DNA of 64,000 nt from Bacteroidales bacterium (GCA_015060865.1 SUXS01000008.1:1-64000), one strand, 5' to 3'; positions 35,556-44,238 are shown, numbered from the stretch's first letter. Program-made: numbers and translations. The notes: generated by a model from the sequence alone, not told the origin.

Positions 35556-38363
35556 ATGAGTATGAAAGCGAAACGTTTTGCTACACTGGTGATGGGATTG
35601 ATGCTGTGTGCGGTATCCTTTGCGCAAGGTCCTGTATATGTTACCAAGGCGCTGAAGCCCATTGACCCGAAGGGCTATGAGGCAGAGGCATCAGTGCAAG
35701 TGCGTGGTCACCAGACATGGAATAATGCCTTCACCTTGTGGGATGCTGGAGAGGTAACATTCGACTTGGGTGGCAAGTATGAGAATATCTCGTTCGTCAT
35801 GGCACCTGTGCATTACCAGGTATTCAAGGACCCCAACATTGTGCTGATACATGCCGATGGAAGGAAGATTTTCGATAGTCCGGTGAAGACGGACGATCTG
35901 CCCAGACACATTACACTGAATGTGAGCGGGGTGAAGTCGTTGAAGTTCTCGTTGGTGGACAAAGGCATGAATCTGGCTTTCTGCGAAGTGGCCTTGTGGG
36001 CCAAGGGACAGAAGGTGCACAATCTGGAAGAAAAATACAAGTTGGATGGCAAGAAAAAGATGTTGTTCAGAGATTTGAATCCATATTACCTGAGCCGTTC
36101 GGCCGACTTGCAAGACGGAAGCCACAAGTGGGTGGCTCCAGACAGAAAGGTCAAGTCCATCAAGATAGGCAACAAGACATGGGACTATGGTTTGATATTG
36201 ACTATGGACATGCAGCTCAGCGGTAACGGAGCGGCCGAAACGCTCGTGAACCTGAACGGGCAGTACGAGACATTGCAGTTCACCGTGGGGCCGATGGTGA
36301 CCGACGATGCCCGCAACGGTAAGGGTTGGGTTACCGTATTGGGAGACAACAAGATACTGTATGAATACGAGATAGAGCAGCACCACATTGCCCGACAGGT
36401 GACGCTGGATGTGACGGGGGTGAAGAAACTGGCATTCGCTAGCGAGCAATCGCATGGAAGCCACTGGGCAGGCATTGTGGATGCATGGATATATCCCAAG
36501 GGAGAGAAACCGGCCGAGACGGCTCAGGAGAGCGAGGGCAAGCCCGATTCACGCCTGAAGCAGCTGCCCGATGTGTGCAAACTTATCAGCAACATTCCTC
36601 CATATTCGTTGCGAGGCAATGTAAGCAAGCAACTCTATGATGGCACATCTGACTATGTAACCTTCTCGATGGGAGGCACAAAGTTCAACGAGGGTTTCCT
36701 GATTTACAACTTTGCAGCCATCCTGAGCGATGATGCCAAGTCGCATGCGATATTCGACCTGGGCAACGAGTTTGACTATGTGAGTTTTGTTACCGGTTAT
36801 GTGAGCAAGAGCTGGTACATGAACAATGATGAACTGTATGTCTATGCCGACGACCAGCTGATAAAGACCATCCCACTCTGTGCCACCTATCCCAACCAGA
36901 AGCATGTCTTGCCATTGAACAAGTGCCGCAAGCTGAAGTTCGAGAGCAAGGGACAGGGCACAATGGATGTGGCGGCCTATGGCGTGGCCGACCTGGTGGT
37001 GTATCGTGGTGAACCTGTAGAAAATGACCTGTTCACACATCCTACACCCGAATGTCCCGAGGAGATAGACCTGATAGACCTGGGAGCACCATACTTGCAC
37101 TATATCAGTTCCTCTAAGTCGGGCGGCTTTGTTGATGGCAAGTCCAAGAAGGATTACTTCACCAGATACGACAACAGTAGGATATATAAGGGGTTTGTAC
37201 TGCAGACCAGCACTCACTTCTCGCTTGATCATGGTGTGCTGTCAGGCACTGATGCTGTGGGGGCAAGCACTATCGGTGCAGCTGCCGTAGGTGCGTCTTT
37301 TGTGCCCATCGGTTCTGTAGGCGGTGCTGTGGTGGGCACCTCGTTGATGAGCGTGGCAGCACTGATGATGTTGGCGGCTGGCGGCGAGGCTGTGGAGAAC
37401 TCATGCGCTGCCTTCAACACCTACGGACAGTACAACAGTGTCACCTTCACTGTAGAGTGTCTCAGGACAGAGGGCGATACGCAGTTCTTTGGCACAGACA
37501 CTTATCAGCCCGACATCAGTGAGAGAAAGGAGAAACTGCTCATTGGTGCTGACCATATCGTGATGGCCGAACTGGCTGTGTTCGAAGGGATGAAGCCTCA
37601 GACGGTAACGGTGCCCATAAATGGTTGCGAGCAGTTGATGTTCTGGTTGGCCAATACCAATGGCACATCGGCGGCATATGTATTCCACGACATAAAACTG
37701 TCCAAGAAGAAGTGTGAACTGGAGGTCCCCGAAGACATGAGAACCGCGGAGGCAGTGGTGACCGAACTTAGATGGACCGATCTCACGCTGCCCGAAAAAT
37801 GGGAAAAGCCTGACAACTGTGGTGTGGCGGCTGTGGACAACTATTTTTATGGCATTAAGAACTTGCACTACAAAGCATCAAAAGCGCTCAAGGGCGGTGC
37901 TCCTGATTTTGATGTACACACATACTATCTTGAAACAGAGGCAAAGCAGATATGCAAGGCTGTAAAACTGATCAGCAAACAAGGTGGAGACATGAGAATC
38001 CCCTACACCATTAGTCAATATGATTATAATGTAAAGTCAGTGGTGGAAATGAAAAAGCTGGTCAACGAGTTGGCTATAATGCAGATAAGTGCCGGAGCCG
38101 GATTGGCAGAACTGGGATTGGGGGCTATAGCTTATGGTAAGATATATAAGGAAGCCAACAGGTTGTTCAAGCAACTCAAAGCGGCTGTGGACGAAATGTA
38201 TGAGTGCACCCTTGAGAATGAAGCATATCTTAAGACATTGATTTCAACACCCATCGACATTGATGGTCGTCAGACTACAGAGAGGACCTTATTCTCCCCA
38301 CTATTGTCTGGAGAGAAAGTGCCAGAGGGTCCAAAGTCGAAAGTTCGTAATTTTGCAGAATGA
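35556..38363 (+). CDS. Secreted protein with NPCBM-like modules and a glycine-zipper segment
   Basis: Protein of 935 residues with a signal peptide (MKAKRFATLVMGLMLCAVSFAQ; ATGs at 35556 and 35562). At least four beta-sandwich units share the NPCBM/NEW2-like frame: a WxxGxxxDLGGKYxxxSF opening, a DGRKIFDSPV or DNKILYEY strand, and a TLDVTGVKKLxF ending, at about residues 45-145, 200-315, 350-480 and 535-720. Inside the fourth lies a hydrophobic Gly/Ala run (GASTIGAAAVGASFVPIGSV to LMMLAAGG, about residues 568-608) with glycine-zipper spacing. A helical C-terminal domain follows. It is first of a same-strand group with 38389 and 38780. Carbohydrate binding is plausible; a membrane-active role for the zipper is inference. 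Confidence 0.7.
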   Translation: MSMKAKRFATLVMGLMLCAVSFAQGPVYVTKALKPIDPKGYEAEASVQVRGHQTWNNAFTLWDAGEVTFDLGGKYENISFVMAPVHYQVFKDPNIVLIHADGRKIFDSPVKTDDLPRHITLNVSGVKSLKFSLVDKGMNLAFCEVALWAKGQKVHNLEEKYKLDGKKKMLFRDLNPYYLSRSADLQDGSHKWVAPDRKVKSIKIGNKTWDYGLILTMDMQLSGNGAAETLVNLNGQYETLQFTVGPMVTDDARNGKGWVTVLGDNKILYEYEIEQHHIARQVTLDVTGVKKLAFASEQSHGSHWAGIVDAWIYPKGEKPAETAQESEGKPDSRLKQLPDVCKLISNIPPYSLRGNVSKQLYDGTSDYVTFSMGGTKFNEGFLIYNFAAILSDDAKSHAIFDLGNEFDYVSFVTGYVSKSWYMNNDELYVYADDQLIKTIPLCATYPNQKHVLPLNKCRKLKFESKGQGTMDVAAYGVADLVVYRGEPVENDLFTHPTPECPEEIDLIDLGAPYLHYISSSKSGGFVDGKSKKDYFTRYDNSRIYKGFVLQTSTHFSLDHGVLSGTDAVGASTIGAAAVGASFVPIGSVGGAVVGTSLMSVAALMMLAAGGEAVENSCAAFNTYGQYNSVTFTVECLRTEGDTQFFGTDTYQPDISERKEKLLIGADHIVMAELAVFEGMKPQTVTVPINGCEQLMFWLANTNGTSAAYVFHDIKLSKKKCELEVPEDMRTAEAVVTELRWTDLTLPEKWEKPDNCGVAAVDNYFYGIKNLHYKASKALKGGAPDFDVHTYYLETEAKQICKAVKLISKQGGDMRIPYTISQYDYNVKSVVEMKKLVNELAIMQISAGAGLAELGLGAIAYGKIYKEANRLFKQLKAAVDEMYECTLENEAYLKTLISTPIDIDGRQTTERTLFSPLLSGEKVPEGPKSKVRNFAE

Positions 38364-38388
38364 TATTAACATTTTCAATCTTCAAATC

Positions 38389-38706
38389 ATGTCTGAAATC
38401 AAGGAAGCAAGCACATTTTGGTACGAACTGAGAGTGAATTTCTATATCGAGAACGGTACGGGAGAGTACGAATTGGACGAGATGCTGACCATACCGAGGA
38501 GCAAACTGCGTGTGGGTATGGCCCTGTTTGAGGGATTGGACAGAAAAGGTGGATGGACCAGATGGGGCAACGTGTATGTCGAAGCCATTGAAGCCGACGG
38601 GGTAGTGACCACTAAAGGATTGGCATCCACGGCCAGTTCGGTGGTGGTGGCTGTAAAAAACGTGATGCCTTATCGTGACGGCTACTATAGTATCCGCCTA
38701 AGGTGA
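38389..38706 (+). CDS. Unrecognised 105-residue protein
   Basis: Not recognised. A small acidic protein without signal peptide, starting 25 bases after the stop of the large secreted protein. It is predicted beta-rich (FWYELRVNFYIENG, LTIPRSKLRVGMALFEGL, GNVYVEAIEADG, GYYSIRLR). A longer frame back to a TTG at 38260 overlaps the upstream gene and is unlikely. Position and size would suit an immunity or partner protein of its neighbour, but nothing in the sequence proves it. Confidence 0.7.
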   Translation: MSEIKEASTFWYELRVNFYIENGTGEYELDEMLTIPRSKLRVGMALFEGLDRKGGWTRWGNVYVEAIEADGVVTTKGLASTASSVVVAVKNVMPYRDGYYSIRLR

Positions 38707-38779
38707 ATGATATTCATAGAAAATAACGTCGACACATATTCTTCTTGTAGTATGAACCTGCGACTAAAAAACACTAATT

Positions 38780-39607
38780 ATGATTCTTGAAATATATTTG
38801 AGCACAAGGGCCGACAGGAACTATTTTACTGACCATTATTATGCCTCACCCGATGCGGTACAAAAGGGAGTGCGTGTGGACTGGATACTACCTGCTCAGT
38901 ATCGCGAGTATGTGAAGGAAATCTATGTGAAGGCCTGTGCCGACGGTGAGCATGTGGAGGTGAAGAGTAGATATGGGTCGGCAAAGTTTCCAATACACGA
39001 GGAAAGTGTTTGGAATTCGGGAACCATAGGGCTGAGTTATGCCTGTTGCGAAGTGAGCATTACTTTCGTTCCGTATCTTCGTGAGCGTTGGGATGTACTG
39101 TTGGCAACGCACGGAGGAGCTACATCAATGATAGCCAGGGACGAGATGGAGAAAGGGACGAATCTGTCAGGGCTGCGCCCAGCTCTGGATGGCACTCCAA
39201 TGCCAGGGATGGATCTAGTGGTGTTCTATATGACCCGCGACCGCTTGGGACTGTATGTCGGTGCAAACCGCTCTGACTTCTTCTATGTGAGCCTGAAGGA
39301 GGGCCCAAGGCAGAGGCCTGATGTAACCCTAAGTCTGGAAAGTTACTCTACCATCATTACTGAATGGGACGAGATAGAGGAGAAACCAGTGCTATGTATC
39401 GTAGACACCAAGGACCTGGAAGATAGTCTTACCGACCCCGAGGCTGCGATGCGTGTAGCAGATTCTGTGGCAGAGCAGCATCCCGAGATGCTCGAACTTA
39501 TAGCCAAGTTTGTCGGTTTTGCTGCCGACCTTGGGGATGAAGATGCTATTGCATATCTTAGGGACTATTATGAAGAGGACGACTCTCGCTACCATACTTA
39601 CGATTAG
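38780..39607 (+). CDS. Unrecognised 275-residue cytoplasmic protein
   Basis: Not recognised. No signal peptide and no membrane segment. The N-terminal half is beta-rich with aromatic residues (EIYLSTRADRNYFTDHYY, DWILPAQYREYVKEIYV, SYACCEVSITFVPYLRERWD); the C-terminal quarter is helical and acidic (EAAMRVADSVAEQHPEM, DEDAIAYLRDYYEEDDS). It is third in the same-strand group beginning at 35556 and separated by 73 bases from the second. The pattern of a large exported protein followed by two small cytoplasmic ones recalls effector and immunity sets, which is inference only. Confidence 0.7.
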   Translation: MILEIYLSTRADRNYFTDHYYASPDAVQKGVRVDWILPAQYREYVKEIYVKACADGEHVEVKSRYGSAKFPIHEESVWNSGTIGLSYACCEVSITFVPYLRERWDVLLATHGGATSMIARDEMEKGTNLSGLRPALDGTPMPGMDLVVFYMTRDRLGLYVGANRSDFFYVSLKEGPRQRPDVTLSLESYSTIITEWDEIEEKPVLCIVDTKDLEDSLTDPEAAMRVADSVAEQHPEMLELIAKFVGFAADLGDEDAIAYLRDYYEEDDSRYHTYD

Positions 39608-39953
39608 CATTCTAAGATAGGAGGTCGATGCAGAATGTTAGCCTTACCCCTTAGGCAAACCTCGTTTCATGTGCACAAGAGAAAAAGAATAGAGAAATTC
39701 TTGCAGTTTTCTCGCCTAATCCAATGCGAACGAAAAGAACGCAGCCATGAACGATTAGGAAAATATAGGAAGTTAGCATAGAGTGGGGAAGTGGTGGCAC
39801 TTTGCTTCGTGAATGGAGAAGTCTATACCTCCGATTTCAACATCAAGTAAGTAAGGCGCATGTTTTCATTACATTATGCTACGATTTTTTTGTACTGGAT
39901 TTCTCCACCTTTCGTCTCGCAGAGGATAGATTAACTATTATTGCCTATTATCG
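39608..39953. other. Intergenic stretch, no gene seen
   Basis: Contains a 7-base inverted repeat CCTAATC (39715-39721) / GATTAGG (39753-39759), and otherwise nothing recognised. An open frame from 39802 runs into the next gene but contains that gene's promoter. Confidence 0.6.
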
Positions 39954-39985
39954 TTTGCTGTTTCTGGTAAAAGTTGTTATATTTG
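39954..39985 (+). promoter_or_regulatory. Promoter (TTTG-N20-TATATTTG) for the 213-aa exported protein
   Basis: TTTG at 39954-39957, 20-base spacer, TATATTTG at 39978-39985; exact consensus, 20 bases before the ATG at 40006. Confidence 0.88.
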
Positions 39986-40005
39986 TCCGATTGATTATTG
40001 AAACT

Positions 40006-40647
40006 ATGAAGAAGATTTATGTATTGACCTGCTTACTGCTTGCGTGTTCGCTGACCTATGCTGACTCGCTAGAACGATTCATCAACCGGTATAAGGAAAA
40101 GGAGGGCGCTGAGTGCCGCGTGCTGAATAGAGACTACCATTTCAATGACGTGCCCGACGGGACGATGTCGCCTGAAGCTCAGCGGCTGTTGAGCGGCACG
40201 ATGGTGCTGATGGGGGTAGAGGAGTGGATGACACTCAAGCTCGACCAGTGTAAGGAGTCTACTCGCGAACGCTTTGTGGACCGAGTGATTGACGCAGTGC
40301 CCAGTGACTATGCGTTGCTGAAGGAGAAGGGATACCGCTCGGTGTATGCGAACAATGCAGAGGAGGAGTATGCCTATCTGGTGATTGTAGACAGTGACGT
40401 GGCGGCTCCCTCGCTGACGCGTCTCTATGTAACCAATGCCTTTATGCGAGCTATCATGAATGATGAAGGCACGGGCATTGACGAGGAAAAGTTCTCGCGC
40501 TACCTCGATGGTCTTGCCGAAGGATTGGAGAAGTCGCTACGCGGACTTGGCGAGACGCTCGAGAGTGGTACCAGACGATTGGAAAAATGGTTGCAGGAGC
40601 GGGCCAAAGAGTTAGAGAAGGAGTATAATGGAATATACGATATATAG
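40006..40647 (+). CDS. Small exported protein, function unknown
   Basis: Protein of 213 residues starting at 40006, where a signal peptide begins (MKKIYVLTCLLLACSLTYA); the consensus promoter just upstream excludes a longer start at 39802. The body resembles the small exported DUF4252-like proteins of Bacteroidales (FINRYKEKEGAECRVLNRD, then YLVIVDSDVAAPSLTRLYV), a weak similarity. The C-terminal 60 residues are charged and helical (GLAEGLEKSLRGLGETLESG, RRLEKWLQERAKELEKEYN) and would form an amphipathic helix or coiled coil. It is the last host gene before the provirus. Confidence 0.75.
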   Translation: MKKIYVLTCLLLACSLTYADSLERFINRYKEKEGAECRVLNRDYHFNDVPDGTMSPEAQRLLSGTMVLMGVEEWMTLKLDQCKESTRERFVDRVIDAVPSDYALLKEKGYRSVYANNAEEEYAYLVIVDSDVAAPSLTRLYVTNAFMRAIMNDEGTGIDEEKFSRYLDGLAEGLEKSLRGLGETLESGTRRLEKWLQERAKELEKEYNGIYDI

Positions 40648-40711
40648 GCAATTTATAGAAAGTAGGTGGTGTATGCGGTTATATTTTTGATTTAGCCACA
40701 TGCAATTAAAC

Positions 40712-40737
40712 ATAATACCGATTATATAACAAAATAG
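40712..40737 (+). repeat. Left attachment repeat (attL)
   Basis: 26 bases identical to 46548-46573 (core ATTATATAACAAAATAG); flanking bases differ on both sides. It has an AT-rich core like XerCD dif sites, but I could not align its arms to E. coli dif with confidence. Confidence 0.9.
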
Positions 40738-40740
40738 ATT

Positions 40741-40748
40741 TATATTTG
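40741..40748 (+). promoter_or_regulatory. -7 box (TATATTTG) at the provirus left end
   Basis: Exact TAnnTTTG three bases inside attL and 31 bases before the first provirus gene. A -33 box would fall within the repeat and is not obvious. Confidence 0.5.
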
Positions 40749-40779
40749 GGCCATACTTAAAAAGCAAATATTTTGAGAT

Positions 40780-41238
40780 ATGGCCTTAAAGATTAAATGT
40801 AACTACACCAAAACGAGTAATTTGCGCTATCCTTATCAAGTAAGGACATACCATTTGAAGTTCAACTTTTCCAATCAACGAGATGCGCAAAAATTCTGCA
40901 AGCAAAGGACAAAAGATTTGAAAAATCTTTATATCAGCGTTTTAGATAGTTATTCCGATGTCGTTTTGCTTGTAATGCAACAAGAATACCGCGATTTACC
41001 ATTACATCGCGCTCTTGAGCAAATTCAATACTTTATTGAACATCCCGATTATCGCGAAGATTTTCAGCGATACGAAAGAGTTTGCGCCTGCGCTGTCGCG
41101 TCATTGATACAGATATACCGCAATGTCATGAACTGCAAGCGGTTACAAAAGCAATGGGAGAAACTCTATGAAGTACACTTTGCCAACATTGCAAAGCCTT
41201 TTTGCATGGGTAAAGTACTCATCACTAAAACACGTTGA
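40780..41238 (+). CDS. Provirus protein, 152 aa, unknown
   Basis: Not recognised. A basic protein of 152 residues with no signal peptide or membrane segment. It is mainly helical, with several arginine/lysine patches (KIKCNYTKTSNLRYPYQVR, NCKRLQKQWEKLYEV). It is the first gene after the left repeat and ends 61 bases before the chosen Rep start. Its place before rep suggests an early role in replication or control, which is inference. Confidence 0.7.
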   Translation: MALKIKCNYTKTSNLRYPYQVRTYHLKFNFSNQRDAQKFCKQRTKDLKNLYISVLDSYSDVVLLVMQQEYRDLPLHRALEQIQYFIEHPDYREDFQRYERVCACAVASLIQIYRNVMNCKRLQKQWEKLYEVHFANIAKPFCMGKVLITKTR

Positions 41239-41299
41239 CGCTCGGACTCTGTCCGCCTATTGGATTTATTATATACGTTTGTTTTCAAACTTTTTTGTA

Positions 41300-42478
41300 A
41301 TGTTTCAAGGGTCTTATTTATTTGGTAATCGTGTCGTTACACCTAAAATGACGTACGGATTTAGCAAAAAATCTGCTCGCGGTTCTTCCTCGTTCGTTTT
41401 TGATGGTGTAGATATTGGCCGTAAGCCATCCACAACTAATTTGCAAGTATTGGAGGAAAATTTGTATAATGTAAATACTCGTTATCGTGGTTTGCTGCTC
41501 GAGGTTAAGAAAGTAAATTTGCTCGGTTGTGATGATATGGAAAAGTATTTGTCGCTTTGCCATTCGCTTAAGATGTGTGAATACGACCGCGACAGCCTTA
41601 AAAGCGAAATAAACTATATTTTGCGATATCGTAAAAACAACCAGAAGACAAGCGAGAAAACTGCCAATGGCTATACATTAAACAAGACCAAAGTACGCGA
41701 CAAATGTACAGCTTTCTTTGAGTTGGAGCGTTCGCGCAAGTTCTGCGCCTTTTATAGTGTTTCATTTCCTGCAGGGAGCAAAGAAGAAGATATTTACAAG
41801 GTTTGGAATTCTTGGCTTACCAATTTGCGCAAAACATATGGTTTGCGTGATTATTTGTGGGTTGCCGAGTATCAGCAAAACGGAACGCTGCACTATCATT
41901 TACTTGTTAACGTATTTATGAATATCAAGCGCGTAAATCGTGCTATGGGTATAGCCTTGTTTCATCAAGGTATGCTTGGAGATTTGACAATTGACAAATA
42001 TAATGGTGTAGATGTTAAGCGCGTAACATCCAATCGTGGTGCGCTGAATGCCTATTTAACGAAGTACATAAGTAAAAGCGAAAATCACACCTACAAGCGT
42101 GCGCCTTGGCGATGTTCACAAAGCGTGTCGGCCTTGTTTACTTCTGTCGCCATAGATGCGGAAACAAGTCTAATGTTACAAAGGGAATTTGCACGTTTGC
42201 CACTGCGCAAGTACGAAAACGACTTTGCAGATATCTATTTTTTCAACGTGAGAACATCCTCGGGTTGGTTCAACCTTCCCGACACTTGTCGCAAAAAGAT
42301 AAACGAGTTAAACAACCGAATATCAAGAGATTTTGAAATATCCTATTTGGAAAACAACATTAACCGCCTTTCGGCAGAACTCAGCCAAATAAAGCGGAAA
42401 TCAACGAGAAGAAAAAAAGAACTAATAATGTATAAATTAAAACGGAAATATGAGGAAATATACTGCGATTGTATTTAG
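41300..42478 (+). CDS. Rolling-circle replication initiator (two-tyrosine HUH endonuclease)
   Basis: Nicks one DNA strand at the phage origin to start rolling-circle replication. With the start at 41300 it has 392 residues; a frame back to 41168 overlaps the previous gene. The HUH metal motif is H198-Y199-H200 in GTLHYHLLV, and the catalytic motif YLTKYISK has two tyrosines four residues apart (Y252, Y256), as in the phiX174 gene A class and Bacteroidota phage Reps. A preceding strand (CAFYSVSFPAG) fits motif I. The C-terminal 60 residues are a basic helix. Expression is probably from the promoter at the left end. The protein class is well supported; which virus family it belongs to is open. 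Confidence 0.9.
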   Translation: MFQGSYLFGNRVVTPKMTYGFSKKSARGSSSFVFDGVDIGRKPSTTNLQVLEENLYNVNTRYRGLLLEVKKVNLLGCDDMEKYLSLCHSLKMCEYDRDSLKSEINYILRYRKNNQKTSEKTANGYTLNKTKVRDKCTAFFELERSRKFCAFYSVSFPAGSKEEDIYKVWNSWLTNLRKTYGLRDYLWVAEYQQNGTLHYHLLVNVFMNIKRVNRAMGIALFHQGMLGDLTIDKYNGVDVKRVTSNRGALNAYLTKYISKSENHTYKRAPWRCSQSVSALFTSVAIDAETSLMLQREFARLPLRKYENDFADIYFFNVRTSSGWFNLPDTCRKKINELNNRISRDFEISYLENNINRLSAELSQIKRKSTRRKKELIMYKLKRKYEEIYCDCI

Positions 42479-42623
42479 TGAGGGATATCGCCCTTGCAAG
42501 TATCGGAACGTGACGAAACCCGATAATTTGGCGAAGTGGTTCAGCTTTCACTTTTCGAGGGTTACGGCTATCAATTTGTACGACAAACAAACCAAGCAAT
42601 TTGTTAAACAATTAAGATATTGA
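42450..42623 (+). CDS. Provirus small protein, 57 aa
   Basis: Reads MRKYTAIVFSEGYRPCKYRN and onward to a stop at 42623. It overlaps the end of rep by 29 bases and stops 3 bases before the next ATG, which suggests translational coupling. Basic, no membrane segment; function unknown. Confidence 0.6.
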   Translation: MRKYTAIVFSEGYRPCKYRNVTKPDNLAKWFSFHFSRVTAINLYDKQTKQFVKQLRY

Positions 42624-42626
42624 ATT

Positions 42627-42821
42627 ATGACACCATTTGAAAAACTCACTTTGAAAATGCTTTCTTTATTCTATCATTGCTGCGAGAATACCGCCAAGGC
42701 TCGCAAACGTGAAATCATGGCTTATTTTGACTGCTCCCCTACTCGTCTGCAACTCCGCCACCTTTGCCAATATGAGGGTTGCACGTTTGAAGAAATAAAA
42801 GCAATAATCGGACAAAATTAG
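42627..42821 (+). CDS. Provirus small helical protein, 64 aa
   Basis: Not recognised. Mainly helical with a possible helix-turn-helix in the second half (ARKREIMAYFDCSPTRLQL, LCQYEGCTFEEIKAIIG). Four cysteines. It lies 3 bases after the 57-aa gene and ends the early group just before the hairpin and promoter at 42853-42884. A regulatory role is plausible but unproven. Confidence 0.65.
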   Translation: MTPFEKLTLKMLSLFYHCCENTAKARKREIMAYFDCSPTRLQLRHLCQYEGCTFEEIKAIIGQN

Positions 42822-42852
42822 CGCAAATAAAAACAGAATAAGCTAATATCGG

Positions 42853-42884
42853 GCGCACTGCAAAAGCGGTGCGCTTTATCTTTG
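42853..42884 (+). promoter_or_regulatory. Hairpin merging into a -7 box between early and late provirus genes
   Basis: A 9-base-pair hairpin GCGCACTGC-AAAA-GCGGTGCGC (42853-42874, one G-T pair) is followed directly by TTTATCTTTG, in which TATCTTTG (42877-42884) is an exact -7 box. The site could end early transcription and start late transcription at once. The ATG of the candidate coat gene is 38 bases on. Confidence 0.6.
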
Positions 42885-42921
42885 CCCGAAAATTTAGTAT
42901 TAACAATAAAAAAAAGAGAAA

Positions 42922-43686
42922 ATGAAAATTGCATCTTTTACCGCGGAAAAACACAGCGGTATGAAAATTTTTAAGCCTGTGCAGTATCTGCACATTGTAG
43001 GCAATCACGAAAACCTCTCAGCCGTTCGCGTTCGCGTTCGTCTCGTTAACTCCGAAAGCGGCCGCGTTGATGAAATTATCCCATTTATTGCGCTTGATGT
43101 CTTGGGCGAAGTCGCTTCAATGAATGAAGGTTTCTTTGTAGGTCGTAACTCGGGCGGCGTAGCCGATGCAGGCAACGTTTTTGCCGTTAACGTAATGTTG
43201 CATCCATCGGCAAGTATCTACCTTTCAAATGACAAGTTCCTTGAAGTAGATATTGAGGGTCTTGATTCTGCTGCCGAAACAATTGTTTACGGCATTGAAA
43301 CTGCCAACATTGATAAGGAGTTTGTTTGCCGATACAATAAATTCTACATGTCTGCCGGAGAATTACAAAAGACTTTCAGTGTTGGCGAAAATGAGAATCT
43401 CATTTTGCCAAAAGATTCTTTCGAAGAAGTTTCTTTGCACTACCACAACGGCTCAACCTGTAACTATCTGATGGATGAACTAAAGTCTTTGATGATGGCA
43501 AAGAATGACATTGTTTCGGTTAGTGACTATCATTTCTCAGATGGTGTGACAAAAGCGTTTATCGCTCAGTTTGGATATCGTTCAATGTTCGGTCTTGATG
43601 TGTCTGAGGTTGAGAGTTTTGATGTACGTCGCGCATCTGCGAACACTGCGTTTGAATTTATTTTGATTGACACCTTGAAAAGTTAA
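42922..43686 (+). CDS. Provirus structural protein, candidate major coat protein (254 aa)
   Basis: The largest late gene. 254 residues, no signal peptide or membrane segment, strongly beta-rich (AVRVRVRLVNSESGRVDE, NVFAVNVMLHPSASIYLS, EEVSLHYHNGST, and the end FDVRRASANTAFEFILIDTL). PM2-type double jelly-roll coat proteins are about 270 residues, so size and composition suit a coat protein. It directly follows the late promoter and precedes membrane proteins, as expected for the main virion gene. No homologue was recognised by eye, so structure prediction is the deciding test. Confidence 0.6.
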   Translation: MKIASFTAEKHSGMKIFKPVQYLHIVGNHENLSAVRVRVRLVNSESGRVDEIIPFIALDVLGEVASMNEGFFVGRNSGGVADAGNVFAVNVMLHPSASIYLSNDKFLEVDIEGLDSAAETIVYGIETANIDKEFVCRYNKFYMSAGELQKTFSVGENENLILPKDSFEEVSLHYHNGSTCNYLMDELKSLMMAKNDIVSVSDYHFSDGVTKAFIAQFGYRSMFGLDVSEVESFDVRRASANTAFEFILIDTLKS

Positions 43687-43691
43687 AAGCC

Positions 43692-44177
43692 ATGAGTTTG
43701 TTGAAGAAAATAGGCCAAGGCCTTAAAAATGTCGGCAAAAAGATTTCTACTGCAGTAGATAACACTGCAAAGAAGTTGGCTACAAGTAATAATCTGCTTT
43801 TGTCGGGTGTTGGCTCTGTCGTTGATGCACTTATCCCCGATAAGCAGGTGGAAGAAATGAAAGCAGCAGCCGCGCGAGATGGCGAAACCAAGGTCGCCAA
43901 GGTTGAAGAAACTGTCCAAGCTGCTGCAGCAGCGCAGGGCATTACCGATGTAGTGGCCATCAATACCGCAACCAAGATTGCCGCGCAGAAGGTAAGCGAG
44001 GAAACCAAAACCACGCTAAACGATAACGAAGCGAGTGTAAAGGTTAGTACATGGGAAAAGGTCAAGGCCTTTGCTAAGAAATACATGTACTATCTCATTG
44101 CCGCAGGCGTTGTTCTTGTTGGCCTTGTTGTTTGGCTCTGTACTCGCAAGGGCGGGAAGAGAAAATTCCGCAGATAA
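43692..44177 (+). CDS. Provirus membrane protein with coiled coil and basic tail (161 aa)
   Basis: An amphipathic lysine-rich N-terminus (LLKKIGQGLKNVGKKISTAV) is followed by an alanine-rich helical stretch (about residues 55-120) and one membrane segment near the C-terminus (YYLIAAGVVLVGLVVWLC, about 133-150), with a strongly basic tail (KGGKRKFRR). This layout is typical of minor virion membrane proteins that bridge an internal membrane and packaged DNA or capsid. It starts 5 bases after the candidate coat gene. The role is inferred from layout only. Confidence 0.75.
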   Translation: MSLLKKIGQGLKNVGKKISTAVDNTAKKLATSNNLLLSGVGSVVDALIPDKQVEEMKAAAARDGETKVAKVEETVQAAAAAQGITDVVAINTATKIAAQKVSEETKTTLNDNEASVKVSTWEKVKAFAKKYMYYLIAAGVVLVGLVVWLCTRKGGKRKFRR

Positions 44178-44199
44178 TCAAAACAAAAACATTCGGAAA

Positions 44200-44238
44200 G
44201 GCCGCAGGCTTAAAAGGTATCTTTTAGATCCTGCGGCC
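44200..44238. other. Strong hairpin in provirus, origin candidate
   Basis: GGCCGCAGG (44200-44208) pairs with CCTGCGGCC (44230-44238), and inside them TAAAAG pairs with CTTTTA around GTAT. No T-run follows, so it is not a typical terminator. It is the most GC-rich structure of the provirus and lies in the widest gene-free gap (85 bases), which suits a replication origin or packaging signal. Confidence 0.55.

Noticed and set aside
39802-40005. N-terminal extension of the 40006 gene
   Set aside because: The exact promoter at 39954-39985 lies inside it and a signal peptide begins at 40006.
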